DNA from: Luteolibacter sp. LG18
GTDB taxonomy: Bacteria > Verrucomicrobiota > Verrucomicrobiia > Verrucomicrobiales > Akkermansiaceae
DNA: 64,000 bases
Assembly (NCBI RefSeq): GCF_036322585.1
Contig: NZ_AP024600.1
Coordinates: 1,674,001-1,738,000 of the forward strand
Reading direction: 5' to 3'
The translations under genes and the position numbers were made by a program. Positions 1 through 7,981 of this stretch are shown in pieces; positions within the stretch are counted from its first letter, which is position 1; every line of letters begins with the position of its first letter. Below the pieces are notes generated by a model that was given only the letters and a program-made list of their open reading frames with translations, was not told the origin of the DNA and searched no databases.

Positions 1-73
1 CGATCTGGACAAGGCCACCGGCCGCGCGCTGGGCGAGCGGGTCGCCTCGGTGGGGCTGAAACTCAAGGCCTGA
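1..73 (+). CDS. C-terminal end of an unidentified protein (partial)
   Basis: The window opens inside a reading frame that runs from base 2 to a TGA at 71-73 and gives 23 residues ending in VGLKLKA. The composition (GC-rich third positions) matches the neighbouring genes, so it is probably the end of a real gene that begins upstream of the window. Too little is visible to assign a family. The next gene starts 87 bases downstream on the same strand. Confidence 0.55.
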   Translation, partial: DLDKATGRALGERVASVGLKLKA

Positions 74-160
74 CAAGGGTTCCGCGCGCGCGGGCATCGT
101 TTTCCAGTTGGGTGCGGCGGCATTTCGTGTTAGAATGCCCGTCCAGCCCCTTGGAACGCC

Positions 161-745
161 ATGTCCCGCGCGCTCTCCCTCCTCTTCCCGATGGCCGCTT
201 TCACGGCCAATCTCGTTTCGTGCTCGAATTTCTCGCCATTGACCTCGGTGTCGCTGCCGCATCCGGCTCCGGAGCGGCATTTGTTCGAGTGGAATGACGA
301 TGGCGGCCCCGGCGAGGTGGCGGTGAAGATCAACCTGAGCACCCAGCGGGCGACCTACACCCGCGGCGGCCGGCCGATCGGCTGGTCCTATGTGGCCACC
401 GGCAAGGAAGGCCACGGCACGCCGCCGGGCCGCTACTCGATCACCGAGAAACTGGAGGACAAGTATTCCGGCTCCTACGGTTGGATCGAGGATGAGTTCG
501 GCAACACGGTGAACGGCGACGCCACCCCCGGGACCCGTGTCCCGACGGGCTGCCACTACGTTCCCGCGCCGATGCCCTACTGGATGCGCATCACCGGCTA
601 CGGCATCGGCATGCACGCCGGGATCATTCCGAACCCCGGTGAGCCCGCTTCCCACGGCTGCATCCGCCTGCCGAAGCCCTTCGCGCCGATCCTCTTCGAC
701 AACGTCCGCGTGGGAACGCCGGTGACGATCGTGTACGGAGGATGA
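161..745 (+). CDS. L,D-transpeptidase (YkuD family) lipoprotein
   Basis: 194 residues. The N-terminus is a lipoprotein-type signal ending in LVSC (Cys about residue 21), so the enzyme should be anchored on the periplasmic side of a membrane. The C-terminal half carries the YkuD catalytic signature: His152 in GMHAG followed by SHGCIRL with the nucleophilic Cys at 167. Enzymes of this family make 3-3 cross-links in peptidoglycan or attach proteins to it. The stop overlaps the start of the next gene by four bases (ATGA), which suggests translational coupling. Family assignment is secure; whether it cross-links, tethers or remodels is not visible. Confidence 0.92.
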   Translation: MSRALSLLFPMAAFTANLVSCSNFSPLTSVSLPHPAPERHLFEWNDDGGPGEVAVKINLSTQRATYTRGGRPIGWSYVATGKEGHGTPPGRYSITEKLEDKYSGSYGWIEDEFGNTVNGDATPGTRVPTGCHYVPAPMPYWMRITGYGIGMHAGIIPNPGEPASHGCIRLPKPFAPILFDNVRVGTPVTIVYGG

Positions 746-1149
746 GGCCGTATTTGGGAGCCCGAGCGGAAATCGTCGCGGGGTGTCCGTGCGTCATCGA
801 GAGCGATGCCGTGGGCCAGCCCCACGGGGTGGTCTTTGAGGACGACGGCGGCACCGGTTACTTTTACGCCAGGGATTACCGTATCGAGGGCTCGCTGTTC
901 GTTGACGCCCTCCACGTTTACACGGTGAAGGAGGGGAGTGAGGGCGAGAGGCCTTCCTCGCTCCGGATCATCTGGTCCAACGATTGGAGGAAGGCCGCGC
1001 TTCTGATCAACGATTCTCCCCTGGCGATGTTCGATTTCGAACGGAGAACCGGCTATTCCCTCGATGTGTTCCCGGATCCTGATCCCAAGTCGGGTTGGCA
1101 TCGAGCCCCGTGGAGCAGCGACTTGAAGGGCCATTTCTATCAGGATTGA
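742..1149 (+). CDS. Small uncharacterised protein, possibly DUF2251-like
   Basis: 135 residues, starting at the ATG that overlaps the transpeptidase stop. It has no signal peptide or membrane segment. It contains a conserved-looking core (VVFEDDGGTGYFYARD, then WSNDWRKAALLIN) resembling small bacterial proteins grouped as DUF2251, for which I know no established function. The overlap implies co-expression with the transpeptidase, but that protein is exported and this one appears cytoplasmic, so a direct partnership is not obvious. The gene looks real; the family name is tentative. Confidence 0.7.
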   Translation: MRPYLGARAEIVAGCPCVIESDAVGQPHGVVFEDDGGTGYFYARDYRIEGSLFVDALHVYTVKEGSEGERPSSLRIIWSNDWRKAALLINDSPLAMFDFERRTGYSLDVFPDPDPKSGWHRAPWSSDLKGHFYQD

Positions 1150-1502
1150 GTCCACGACGGCTTCGTGGACCCGAGTGCCCACGGCTGCTACCACCTCGTT
1201 TCCGGGGGATGAGTTGAGCCTTTAGGCGAGGAAGGTCTTCCGGGAGGCGGAGGCCTGAAGAGAGTTTGCTGGTTTGCAGTGTTCAGTTTTCAGGAAGAGA
1301 AGACGAGCTTTCGGGGAGTGCATCCCGTCGCCGTTGATCTCTTCCTTTTGCGCTTCTTGCGCCTCTTTGCGGCAAAGAATCTCCCTAGCCTCCGCCCCCC
1401 CTCTAAAGACCTTCCTCGGCTAAAGCCTCAACTCCCCGTGACGCTTTTGCCGCTGGCGTTTTCCGCCTGCTGTGACAAAGGGTGAGGGAACCCGCGAAAA
1501 CC
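1150..1502. other. 353-base gene-free region made of repeats
   Basis: No credible gene lies here. The region contains an inverted pair of a roughly 45-base repeat (1211-1254 and 1387-1434), a G/C-rich spacer resembling a dispersed repeat at about 1341-1380 with TTTTGCGCTTCTTGCGCC-like sequence, and the short leader of the VOC gene. Base composition is more mixed than in the flanking genes. Confidence 0.6.
1211..1434. repeat. Inverted pair of a ~45-base intergenic repeat
   Basis: The sequence at 1211-1254 (starting GAGTTGAGCCTTTAGGCGAG) and the reverse complement of 1387-1434 (starting GGAGTTGAGGCTTTAGCCGA) match closely, including the shared cores GAGGAAGGTCTT and GGCGGAGGC. About 130 bases separate the arms. 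A third related copy lies at about 50081-50124. The pair could form a long stem in RNA or represent two insertions of the same small element in opposite orientation. Confidence 0.7.
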
Positions 1503-1967
1503 ATGTCCGAATCCCACATTCCCGAAGGCTACCACAGCGTTACGCCGTCTCTGACCGTGGCCGATGCGCCCGCCGCGCTGGCATTCTATCAGGCCGCGTT
1601 TGGCGCGGTGGAGATCTTCCGCATGCCGGATGAGAAGACCGGCAAGATCATGCACGCCGAGATCGCGATCGGGAATTCCCGCCTCATGCTTTCCAGCGAG
1701 TTCCCGGAATGGGGCTGTGTGGCTCCGGAGGTGGGGACGGGCGGGGCGTTCATGATCTACGTGGCCGATGTGGATGCGGCCTACGCTCAGGCGGTTGGGG
1801 CGGGCGCTACCTCCCTGCAGGAGCCCACCGACATGTTCTGGGGCGACCGCACCTCGCGGGTGGCGGACCCGCACGGCTACCGCTGGAGCCTCGCCACCCA
1901 TGTCCGCGACGTGTCCCCGGAGGAGATCGCGAAGGCGGCGAAGGAGTGGGATTGCAACGCGTCCTGA
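1503..1967 (+). CDS. VOC superfamily protein (glyoxalase/PhnB-like)
   Basis: 154 residues from the ATG at 1503; an in-frame GTG at 1482 would add seven residues but is less likely. The sequence starts HSVTPSLTVADAPAALAFY and continues through MHAEIAIGNSRLML to a C-terminal DPHGYRWSLATHV, the pattern of PhnB/glyoxalase-like members of the vicinal oxygen chelate fold. These are metal-dependent or metal-less enzymes acting on diverse small molecules; the substrate cannot be read from sequence. The stop is 3 bases before the KefF-like gene, so it is probably the first gene of the efflux cluster. A role in aldehyde or methylglyoxal handling would fit that neighbourhood but is inference. Confidence 0.85.
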   Translation: MSESHIPEGYHSVTPSLTVADAPAALAFYQAAFGAVEIFRMPDEKTGKIMHAEIAIGNSRLMLSSEFPEWGCVAPEVGTGGAFMIYVADVDAAYAQAVGAGATSLQEPTDMFWGDRTSRVADPHGYRWSLATHVRDVSPEEIAKAAKEWDCNAS

Positions 1968-1970
1968 ACC

Positions 1971-2534
1971 ATGGAGGACGTGCTGGTGATTTTCGCGCAC
2001 CCGGCCTTCCACCGGTCGCGCACGAACCGCGCCCTTGTCGCCGCGGCCCGCGCGACCGAGGGGGTGGCGGTGCATGATTTGTACGAAACCTATCCGGATT
2101 TCCTGGTCGATGTCCGCGCCGAGCAGCGGCTGTTGGAACAGTACCGCACGGTGGTGCTCCAGCACCCGTTCTTCTGGTACAGCAGCCCGGCCTTGCTGAA
2201 GGAGTGGCTCGACCTGGTGCTCCAGTTCAACTGGGCCTACGGGCCGGATGGCCGCGCGCTGCGGGGCAAGGTGCTGGCCCAGGCGATCACCGCCGGCGGG
2301 CCGGAGGACGCCTACCGGCGGGAGGGCACGAACCACTTCTCGGTCCGCGAGCTGCTCTCGCCCTTCGAGCAGACCGCGCGCTTGTGCGGCATGGCCTATG
2401 CCGAGGCGTTCACGGTCCACGCGGCGAACCATATCACGGAGGAGACGCGGGACGAGGCGGCCCGGGACTATAGCCGGTGGCTGACCTCACTTCGCGCCGG
2501 TTCCGTCTCGCTCTGGTTGCCGGGGCCGGAGTAG
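1971..2534 (+). CDS. KefF/KefG-like NAD(P)H oxidoreductase
   Basis: 187 residues with a flavodoxin-like fold of the NAD(P)H dehydrogenase (quinone)/KefF-KefG type. The N-terminus VLVIFAHPAFHRSRTNRALV holds the FMN-binding beta-loop, followed by HPFFWYSSPALLKEWLD and ITAGGPEDAY, motifs typical of the family. In E. coli KefF and KefG are ancillary subunits needed for full activity of KefC and KefB. The gene lies 3 bases after the VOC gene and 3 bases before a KefB/C-type antiporter, which supports the same partnership here. No signal peptide is present, as expected for a cytoplasmic membrane-associated subunit. Confidence 0.9.
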   Translation: MEDVLVIFAHPAFHRSRTNRALVAAARATEGVAVHDLYETYPDFLVDVRAEQRLLEQYRTVVLQHPFFWYSSPALLKEWLDLVLQFNWAYGPDGRALRGKVLAQAITAGGPEDAYRREGTNHFSVRELLSPFEQTARLCGMAYAEAFTVHAANHITEETRDEAARDYSRWLTSLRAGSVSLWLPGPE

Positions 2535-2537
2535 TCC

Positions 2538-4436
2538 TTGGGAGCAGTGGCGTTCGAAAGTGTTTTCCTCCAGGCGTTCATCTACCTTGCCGCGGCATTG
2601 GTCGCGGTGGTGGCTGGGAAGCGGCTCGGCCTCGGGGCCGTGCTCGGGTATCTGATCATCGGCGCGGCCATCGGGCCGTGGGGCCTCGGCTGGATCGGCG
2701 GGGAAAGCGAGCAGGTCACCCACTTCGCGGAGTTCGGGGTGGTGGTGATGTTGTTCCTGGTGGGGCTGGAAATGCGGCCCACCGAGTTGTGGCGGATGCG
2801 ACGGCAGATTTTCGGGCTGGGCGGCATGCAGGTGGTGTTGTGCGCGCTGGGTCTTGCCGGAGCGGCGGTGGCCTTCGGCTGCCATTGGAAGCCCGCGCTG
2901 GCGATGGGGATGATCCTCGCGATGTCGAGCACCGCCATTGTCCTGCAATCGCTGGCGGAGAAAAACCTGCTGCGCACCGAGGCCGGCCAGAACTCGTTTG
3001 CGGTCCTGTTGTTCCAGGACCTGGCGGTGATCCCGATCATCGCGCTGCTGCCGCTGCTGGCCACCGGTGCGGCGCATGGAACCGCCGGACACGCGTCGCA
3101 CGATTGGATGGAGGGCTGGCCGGCGTGGGGGCGGGGCTTGGTCACGGTCGGTGCCGTGGTGCTGGTGGTGGTGATCGCGCGGCTGGCCACGCGGCCCTTG
3201 TTCCGCGCCATCGCGAAGACCCGCCAGCGCGAGGCTTTCACCGCCGCGGCGCTGATGCTGATCATCGGCATCGCCCTGCTGATGACGAAGGTGGGACTCT
3301 CCGCCGCGCTCGGCACCTTCGTCGCGGGCGTGGTGCTGGCGAACAGCGAGTACCGCCACGAGCTGGAAAGCGACCTCGAACCGTTCAAGGGGCTGCTGCT
3401 CGGGTTGTTCTTCCTCGGCGTGGGGGTGGGCATCGACTTCGGGCACATCGGGCGTTTCCCCGGCACCGTGCTCGGTCTCGCCGCCGGGCTGATCGTGGTG
3501 AAGGCGGTGATGATGTACGCGCTCGCGCGGCTCCACCGCTCGCCCCGGGAACCGTCGTTCGTGTTCGCCGCGGCGCTCGCGGGTGGCGGCGAGTTCGCAT
3601 TCGTCTTGATCGGCCTGGCGCTCGGCTCCGGGGTTTTCGATGAAAGCCAGGGGAAAACCCTCACCGCCGGGGTGGCCATCTCGATGGCAGCCACGCCCCT
3701 GCTGATCCTTGCCAGCCACCGCCTCACCGCCCGCTCGATGAAGAAGCCGGTGGTCGAGCGGGAGAGTGACGTGCAGGACGAGGGCGCGCCGGTCATCATC
3801 TGCGGTTTCGGCCGCTTCGGTCACATCATCGGTCGCCTGCTGCGCACCCAGGGCATCCACAGCACGGTGCTCGACAATGATCCGGACCAGGTCGACACGC
3901 TGCGGGCGATCGGCATGCCGGTGTTCTTCGGGGACGCGGGTCGGCCGGACATGCTGCTCACCGCCGGGGCGGCGCGGGCGAAGATCCTCGTCATCGCGCT
4001 GAAGGACGTGGCCACGACGCTGAACATCGTGGAGACCGCGCGGAAGCACTTCCCGCACCTGAAGATCTTCCTGCGCGCGCACAGCCGCGCCGAGGCCTAC
4101 GAGCTTCTGGACGCGGGGGAGGAGCGGATCTATCGCGACACGCTGGACACCTCGCTCACGCTGGCCACCGACGTCCTGCGCGAGCTCGGCACCCCGGCCT
4201 ACACCGCCTACCGCGTGGCGAAGCTCTATCGCCGCCGCGATGAGATCTTCCTCCGCAAGATGGCGAAGCACCGCCACAAGGACGACGACGCTTTCATCTC
4301 CGCCGCGCGCGAGGTCCAGCGCACGCTCGACCAGGTCATGCGTGAGGAGCCCGGCCACGACTTCGGCGACGAAGGCTGGGTGCCGCCCGGTGCCGATCCG
4401 AATGCCAAACCTTCTCCCAAACCCGAATCCTTATGA
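2538..4436 (+). CDS. KefB/KefC-like glutathione-regulated K+/H+ antiporter
   Basis: 632 residues from a TTG at 2538; a GTG at 2547 would shorten it by three residues. The first 390 residues form a CPA2 Na+/H+ exchanger domain with about 12 membrane segments (GYLIIGAAIGPWGLG, LAMSSTAIVLQSLAEK, VLLFQDLAVIPI, ESDLEPFKGLLLGLFFLGVG). From residue about 418 an RCK/TrkA-N domain begins with VIICGFGRFGHIIGRLL, a Rossmann nucleotide-binding motif. The similarity to E. coli KefB is visible along its whole length. Kef systems release K+ and acidify the cytoplasm when glutathione adducts of electrophiles accumulate. Residues beyond about 570 form a short charged tail. The stop overlaps the next start (ATGA). 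Confidence 0.93.
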   Translation: MGAVAFESVFLQAFIYLAAALVAVVAGKRLGLGAVLGYLIIGAAIGPWGLGWIGGESEQVTHFAEFGVVVMLFLVGLEMRPTELWRMRRQIFGLGGMQVVLCALGLAGAAVAFGCHWKPALAMGMILAMSSTAIVLQSLAEKNLLRTEAGQNSFAVLLFQDLAVIPIIALLPLLATGAAHGTAGHASHDWMEGWPAWGRGLVTVGAVVLVVVIARLATRPLFRAIAKTRQREAFTAAALMLIIGIALLMTKVGLSAALGTFVAGVVLANSEYRHELESDLEPFKGLLLGLFFLGVGVGIDFGHIGRFPGTVLGLAAGLIVVKAVMMYALARLHRSPREPSFVFAAALAGGGEFAFVLIGLALGSGVFDESQGKTLTAGVAISMAATPLLILASHRLTARSMKKPVVERESDVQDEGAPVIICGFGRFGHIIGRLLRTQGIHSTVLDNDPDQVDTLRAIGMPVFFGDAGRPDMLLTAGAARAKILVIALKDVATTLNIVETARKHFPHLKIFLRAHSRAEAYELLDAGEERIYRDTLDTSLTLATDVLRELGTPAYTAYRVAKLYRRRDEIFLRKMAKHRHKDDDAFISAAREVQRTLDQVMREEPGHDFGDEGWVPPGADPNAKPSPKPESL

Positions 4437-5326
4437 TCACTCCCGCCGACCTTGCCGCGGAGCTCGCCTCCGCCAACCCGCCCGTGGTCCTCGATGTCCG
4501 CCTCGCGGACGATTACGAGGCCTGCCACATCACCGGCGCGCTGAACAACGCCGTCTTCGAGGTGGCCTGCAACGAGCGCTTCCCCGCCCAGCTCCCGGAC
4601 AAGGCCCGCGCCGTGCGCCTCTACGGGGCTTCTGGTAACAGCCTGGAGGCCCGCATGGCGGTGGAGAAACTCCAGCGCGCGGGCTACACCGACGTCGCGG
4701 AACTCGAGGGCGGTCTGGAGGCCTGGTTGGAGGCGGGGCTGCCGAATACCTGTGGTGCTCCGCTGCCGCCCGCGCCGGAGGTGCCCGAGGGCCGGGTGCT
4801 GGTGGATCTGGAAGCCTCCAGAGTCGGCTGGACCGGCCGGAACCTGCTCAACAAGCACCACGGCACCATCGCCATCCGCTCCGGTTGGCTCGATCTCGCC
4901 CACGGCCGTCTCACCGGCGGCGAGATCGTCCTGGATCTGACGCGCCTCGATTGCAGCGACCTGTCCGGCACCGAGTACCACGCGGTGCTGATCCACCACC
5001 TGCACGACCACGATTTCTTCGATGTCGCGCGGTTCCCGGAAGCCCGTCTCACGATCACCTCCGCCACCCATCTGGAGGTTGGCACGCCCGGTGCGCCGAA
5101 CCTGCACCTCGCCGCGGAGCTGACGCTGAAGGGGCAGACCCATCCGATCGAATTCGCCGCCACCTGCGGCCTCACCCCGGACGGCAAGGCCGCCGCGCAG
5201 GCGACCTTTTCCATCGACCGCACCCGCTGGGGCGTCCTCTACGGTTCCGGGAAATTCTTCCACCGCCTCGCGGGGCACCTCGTGAACGACCTCATCGATT
5301 TCGAGGTGAAGATCGTGACGGGGTGA
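4433..5326 (+). CDS. Rhodanese-like / YceI-like fusion protein, rhodanese Cys absent
   Basis: 297 residues. Residues about 1-105 form a rhodanese-like domain (VVLDVRLADDYEACHITGA, ELEGGLEAWLEAG). At the active loop the sequence is RLYGASGN, so Gly65 occupies the position of the catalytic Cys (normally YCxSG), which should abolish sulfur transfer. Residues about 120-297 form a YceI-like domain (HGTIAIRSGWLDLAHGRLTGG, HDHDFFDVARFPEARLTI, RTRWGVLYGS), a lipocalin-like beta-barrel that binds isoprenoid or amphiphilic ligands in known members. There is no signal peptide, unlike most YceI proteins, so it should be cytoplasmic. The start overlaps the kef stop, so it is the last gene of the cluster. 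Confidence 0.85.
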   Translation: MITPADLAAELASANPPVVLDVRLADDYEACHITGALNNAVFEVACNERFPAQLPDKARAVRLYGASGNSLEARMAVEKLQRAGYTDVAELEGGLEAWLEAGLPNTCGAPLPPAPEVPEGRVLVDLEASRVGWTGRNLLNKHHGTIAIRSGWLDLAHGRLTGGEIVLDLTRLDCSDLSGTEYHAVLIHHLHDHDFFDVARFPEARLTITSATHLEVGTPGAPNLHLAAELTLKGQTHPIEFAATCGLTPDGKAAAQATFSIDRTRWGVLYGSGKFFHRLAGHLVNDLIDFEVKIVTG

Positions 5327-5334
5327 TCCGTTCC

Positions 5335-5423
5335 GTAGCCGAAGTCGTGACACTTCGGGCTGGGTGGACGGCCTCATACCCTTCGCGAATTCACCCCGCC
5401 TGAAGTGTCATCACTTCAGCTAC
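5335..5423. repeat. GTAGC...GCTAC nested-palindrome element A
   Basis: An 89-base element between the convergent ends of the fusion gene and a lipoprotein gene. It begins GTAGCCGAAGTCGTGACACT and ends as the near reverse complement of that sequence. Each terminal arm is itself a hairpin (GAAGT..ACTTC). It resembles elements at 14308, 15523 and 19737 in design but not in arm sequence. It may act as a bidirectional terminator for the two converging genes. Confidence 0.7.
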
Positions 5424-5437
5424 CCATGGCCAGCGCC

Positions 5438-5980
5438 CTACCAAACCGACACGTGGGAGCCGTCCTTGTGAACGGTCACGTTCTCACTATCGAGGCGGCG
5501 GGCCACCATGTTTCCCGCGGGATCGTAGGCGATCCGGAACGTGTGTTTGTCATCAAGGCCGGAGACTCGATCGGAGGCTGCCCTCGGGATGTTGATAGCC
5601 TCTCCAATTCCGAAGGTGAAGATGCTGGATTGCCCCGCGGCACTGTACTCCCTGGGATCCAGAACGTAACCATCGATCCGATAGGTATCCACGGTGGCCA
5701 CGAGCTTGCCCGGTGGTTCGATGTTTCCGCGGACCGGAAGATTGAGGGTCGGATACCGCTTCGCCAAGGAGCCCAGAGTGCGGGGTTTCGAGAAAGTTTC
5801 GGACGAAGTGGGCTGACCCAGATGCCCAATGACCTTTGCGCGGTTGAAGGAGGCGTTCCCCGCCGTGTACTCGGTCAGGTCCGTGGCTCCGGACTTGAGG
5901 AGAACCAAGGAGCAACTTGTGCTTGCCAGGGCGGCTGAACAGCAAGCCAGCAAACGGAGGAGCCGCGGGAGATGGGGCAT
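5438..5980 (-). CDS. Hypothetical lipoprotein
   Basis: 180 residues if started at the ATG at 5980, which places a hydrophobic signal (MPHLPRLLRLLACCSAALAS) directly at the N-terminus and a lipobox-like STSC after it. A start at 6019 would add 13 polar residues before the signal and is less likely. The mature part has no motif I recognise; it ends VTVHKDGSHVSVW. The phrases RAKVIGHLGQP and FRIAYDPAGN hint at a SmpA/OmlA- or DUF-type small lipoprotein, but this is only an impression. It converges on the fusion gene across element A. Confidence 0.7.
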   Translation of the reverse strand: MPHLPRLLRLLACCSAALASTSCSLVLLKSGATDLTEYTAGNASFNRAKVIGHLGQPTSSETFSKPRTLGSLAKRYPTLNLPVRGNIEPPGKLVATVDTYRIDGYVLDPREYSAAGQSSIFTFGIGEAINIPRAASDRVSGLDDKHTFRIAYDPAGNMVARRLDSENVTVHKDGSHVSVW

Positions 5981-6130
5981 GACAACGGCGAATTTGTCTT
6001 CGATCGCCGTCTTGTCCAACGGGAATGCCGGTCTTGCACACCAGGCGCGCGGTGCCTGTTAGAATCCCTCCACACCACGGGCGTCCGGCAGCTGAAACAC
6101 CGGCCGCCCGTGGTGGGTTTGGGGGGAGAG

Positions 6131-6655
6131 TCAGTTGCCGATGGCTTGCAGCCGGGCATCGCCCAGCACCCGCGACAGCTCGCGGCGGAGCTTTTCCGGG
6201 GCGTAGAGGAAGGAGGAGGGGACCCGGATCAGCGGCAGGCGGTTCCAGGCGAAGAGCCGGTCCATGAAGCGGTTGCGCTCGGCGCGGGCGGCATCCACGT
6301 AGGCGCGTTCGTCCACTTCGATGGCGACCAGCATTTCGGAGGTCCGCGGATCGCAGAGCACGAAATCGACGTGCTGGCTGCCGATCTTCTCGAACACCGG
6401 GCTGGCCTCTTCGCCGCGGCGGAACCCGAAGAGGTCGGCCATGCGGGCTTTGGTCAGGATCAGGCAGCGGTCCTGCACGACGCGGTTGAGCACGTGGAGG
6501 AAGGAAAGTTCGGACTGCGTGAGCAGCGTCTTGTGACGCCACGTGCGTTCGACCTCGGAAACTTCGGTATCTTGGGGGGCGGTACGGGACTTCGCGGACG
6601 GGAGCCATCCGAAGAGTCTTTCCATACGACCCGCTTGGGGGGAGCGGTTCGTCAT
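6131..6655 (-). CDS. DUF2726 domain protein
   Basis: 174 residues. From about residue 43 the sequence follows the DUF2726 pattern: LLTQSELSFLHVLNRVV, then VDFVLCDPRTSEMLVAIEVD, then NRFMDRLFAWNRLPLIRVP. The domain resembles restriction-endonuclease-like folds in its VDFV...IEVDE core and is found both alone and fused to helicase or topoisomerase zinc-finger modules, so a nucleic-acid role is suspected but not established. There is no signal peptide or membrane segment. It is a single gene on the minus strand with no obvious operon partner. Confidence 0.8.
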   Translation of the reverse strand: MTNRSPQAGRMERLFGWLPSAKSRTAPQDTEVSEVERTWRHKTLLTQSELSFLHVLNRVVQDRCLILTKARMADLFGFRRGEEASPVFEKIGSQHVDFVLCDPRTSEMLVAIEVDERAYVDAARAERNRFMDRLFAWNRLPLIRVPSSFLYAPEKLRRELSRVLGDARLQAIGN

Positions 6656-6793
6656 GGTTAGATTGATAGCACGGGTTTCCTTTAAAAAGAATCCCGTGAT
6701 GAGGGGTAATGCAGAGGGTGTCGTGAAAATATCACGAAATCTTAATCATCGGGGTGGCTATCTGATTCAGTGGTCTTGCCCACCTTTGTCAGC

Positions 6794-7639
6794 TCATTTC
6801 AAGCTGCGTGTTTCGTGCATCGAGTAATCTCCCGAGAGATTCATGTCGTCTCCAGATGTTTCCACGGTACCGGTGAAGTCCCGCTTCAAATCGATCAAGT
6901 CATCCAAGGAGCGGAGGATGACGACGGAGCCTTTCATCAGGACCTTCGGTTTACCGGTATCTTCGTTCCCGTTCTTTTGGCCCATGTCCATTACGGCTTC
7001 GAGGCGGGCGCACTTCTTGCCCTCGAAGGTTTCGATTCCCTTGAACGTGATCGTCACGCTTCCCGCCGCTGTGTTGGAATCGCTGACCCCGGCAAAGGGG
7101 AAATCCACAAGGTTCACCACCCATGAATCACCGATCTTGCGGGGGGCAGTTCCGTAAGCGGTGATGTCCTTGGAGGAGGAGTCTGGGTACTTCAGGTCCT
7201 TCAGCAGCGATCGTTGCAGTGGAGTGGGATTGCCTTTTTCAAGGGCTGCCGTCCAACCGGCCTCGGAACGTGTCATGATGACGGGAGTGTTCAGGAGGGG
7301 GGAAGATCCCCGCTGGGGGTTCTCCTTTCCATCGATGACGAAGGTTTGGACTTTGGAGGCGGCAGTGACGGTGCGCCTGATTTTGTCGGGAGCCAGGAAT
7401 TCGATGGCTTCGGTTCCGCTTTCGCTGCTTTCGCAGGTGCCTTCTTTGGTTTCTCCGGCCATGGTGGCCTTGAACTTGCCGTTTTTCAGTTCCTGCCCCT
7501 GGGTGATCACGCAGTTGGCAGGAGGGGTGGAGCCGGGTTTGGCGAGGACGTAGGCCGCTTTCCCAGCGGATGTGGTCTCCTGGCCAGAGGCCATCAAGGT
7601 CAGGGCGGCAAAGGAGGTGATGGAACGGAGGAGTTTCAT
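6794..7639 (-). CDS. Secreted hypothetical protein
   Basis: 281 residues from the ATG at 7639, chosen because it puts a clean signal peptide (MKLLRSITSFAALTLMASGQ) at the N-terminus; an upstream start at 7675 adds 12 residues of no signal character. The mature protein is rich in Lys, Thr and Ser and carries no motif I recognise. Repeated phrases such as VIDGKENP, SWVVNLVDFPFAG and VTITFKGIETFEGKKCARLEA suggest a beta-rich periplasmic or outer-surface protein. The gene diverges from the DEAD-box helicase across a 342-base gap. Confidence 0.7.
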   Translation of the reverse strand: MKLLRSITSFAALTLMASGQETTSAGKAAYVLAKPGSTPPANCVITQGQELKNGKFKATMAGETKEGTCESSESGTEAIEFLAPDKIRRTVTAASKVQTFVIDGKENPQRGSSPLLNTPVIMTRSEAGWTAALEKGNPTPLQRSLLKDLKYPDSSSKDITAYGTAPRKIGDSWVVNLVDFPFAGVSDSNTAAGSVTITFKGIETFEGKKCARLEAVMDMGQKNGNEDTGKPKVLMKGSVVILRSLDDLIDLKRDFTGTVETSGDDMNLSGDYSMHETRSLK

Positions 7640-7981
7640 CGCCGCACGGGGCCAGATATCTGTTGTCCGTGGCAAGAAGAATTGAGAAACGGTTGGTGCC
7701 TTGCCGGGTCAGAATAGGCTTGCGGTCCGGGGCCTCCGCCCGTATAGCGCCGCCGCTGCCCGCAAGGGATCAGCCGTTTTCATCCGTTTCGGCAGGGGGG
7801 TATCCCCGCGGTTCTCTGGTTGCAAACGACATCGGCCGCTTCTGACAAACCGGCCGTTTCTCCTCCGATGCCATCGGAGTGAATCAACCAGAAACCACAT
7901 CGGGAGACACACTGTCTTCCCCTGGCGTTTGTCGCCCTGACAAGGCCGTGCCGCGATCGCGCGCACCGGCCACCTGACGAA
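7640..7981. promoter_or_regulatory. 342-base divergent intergenic region with a hairpin
   Basis: The region separates the secreted protein (minus) from the helicase (plus) and must hold both promoters, although I cannot place clear -10/-35 boxes. A perfect 7-base-pair hairpin, CTCCGATGCCATCGGAG, lies at 7863-7879 about 100 bases before the helicase start, and a weaker one (TTGTC/GACAA) follows at about 7927-7941. A long structured leader would fit the RNA-based control known for some bacterial DEAD-box genes, but that is inference. Confidence 0.4.

Noticed and set aside
2487-4358. A 623-codon open frame on the minus strand opposite the kef gene
   Set aside because: Its residues are a His/Arg/Gln-rich mixture without motifs; it is the GC-bias shadow of the antiporter gene, which matches a known family on the plus strand.
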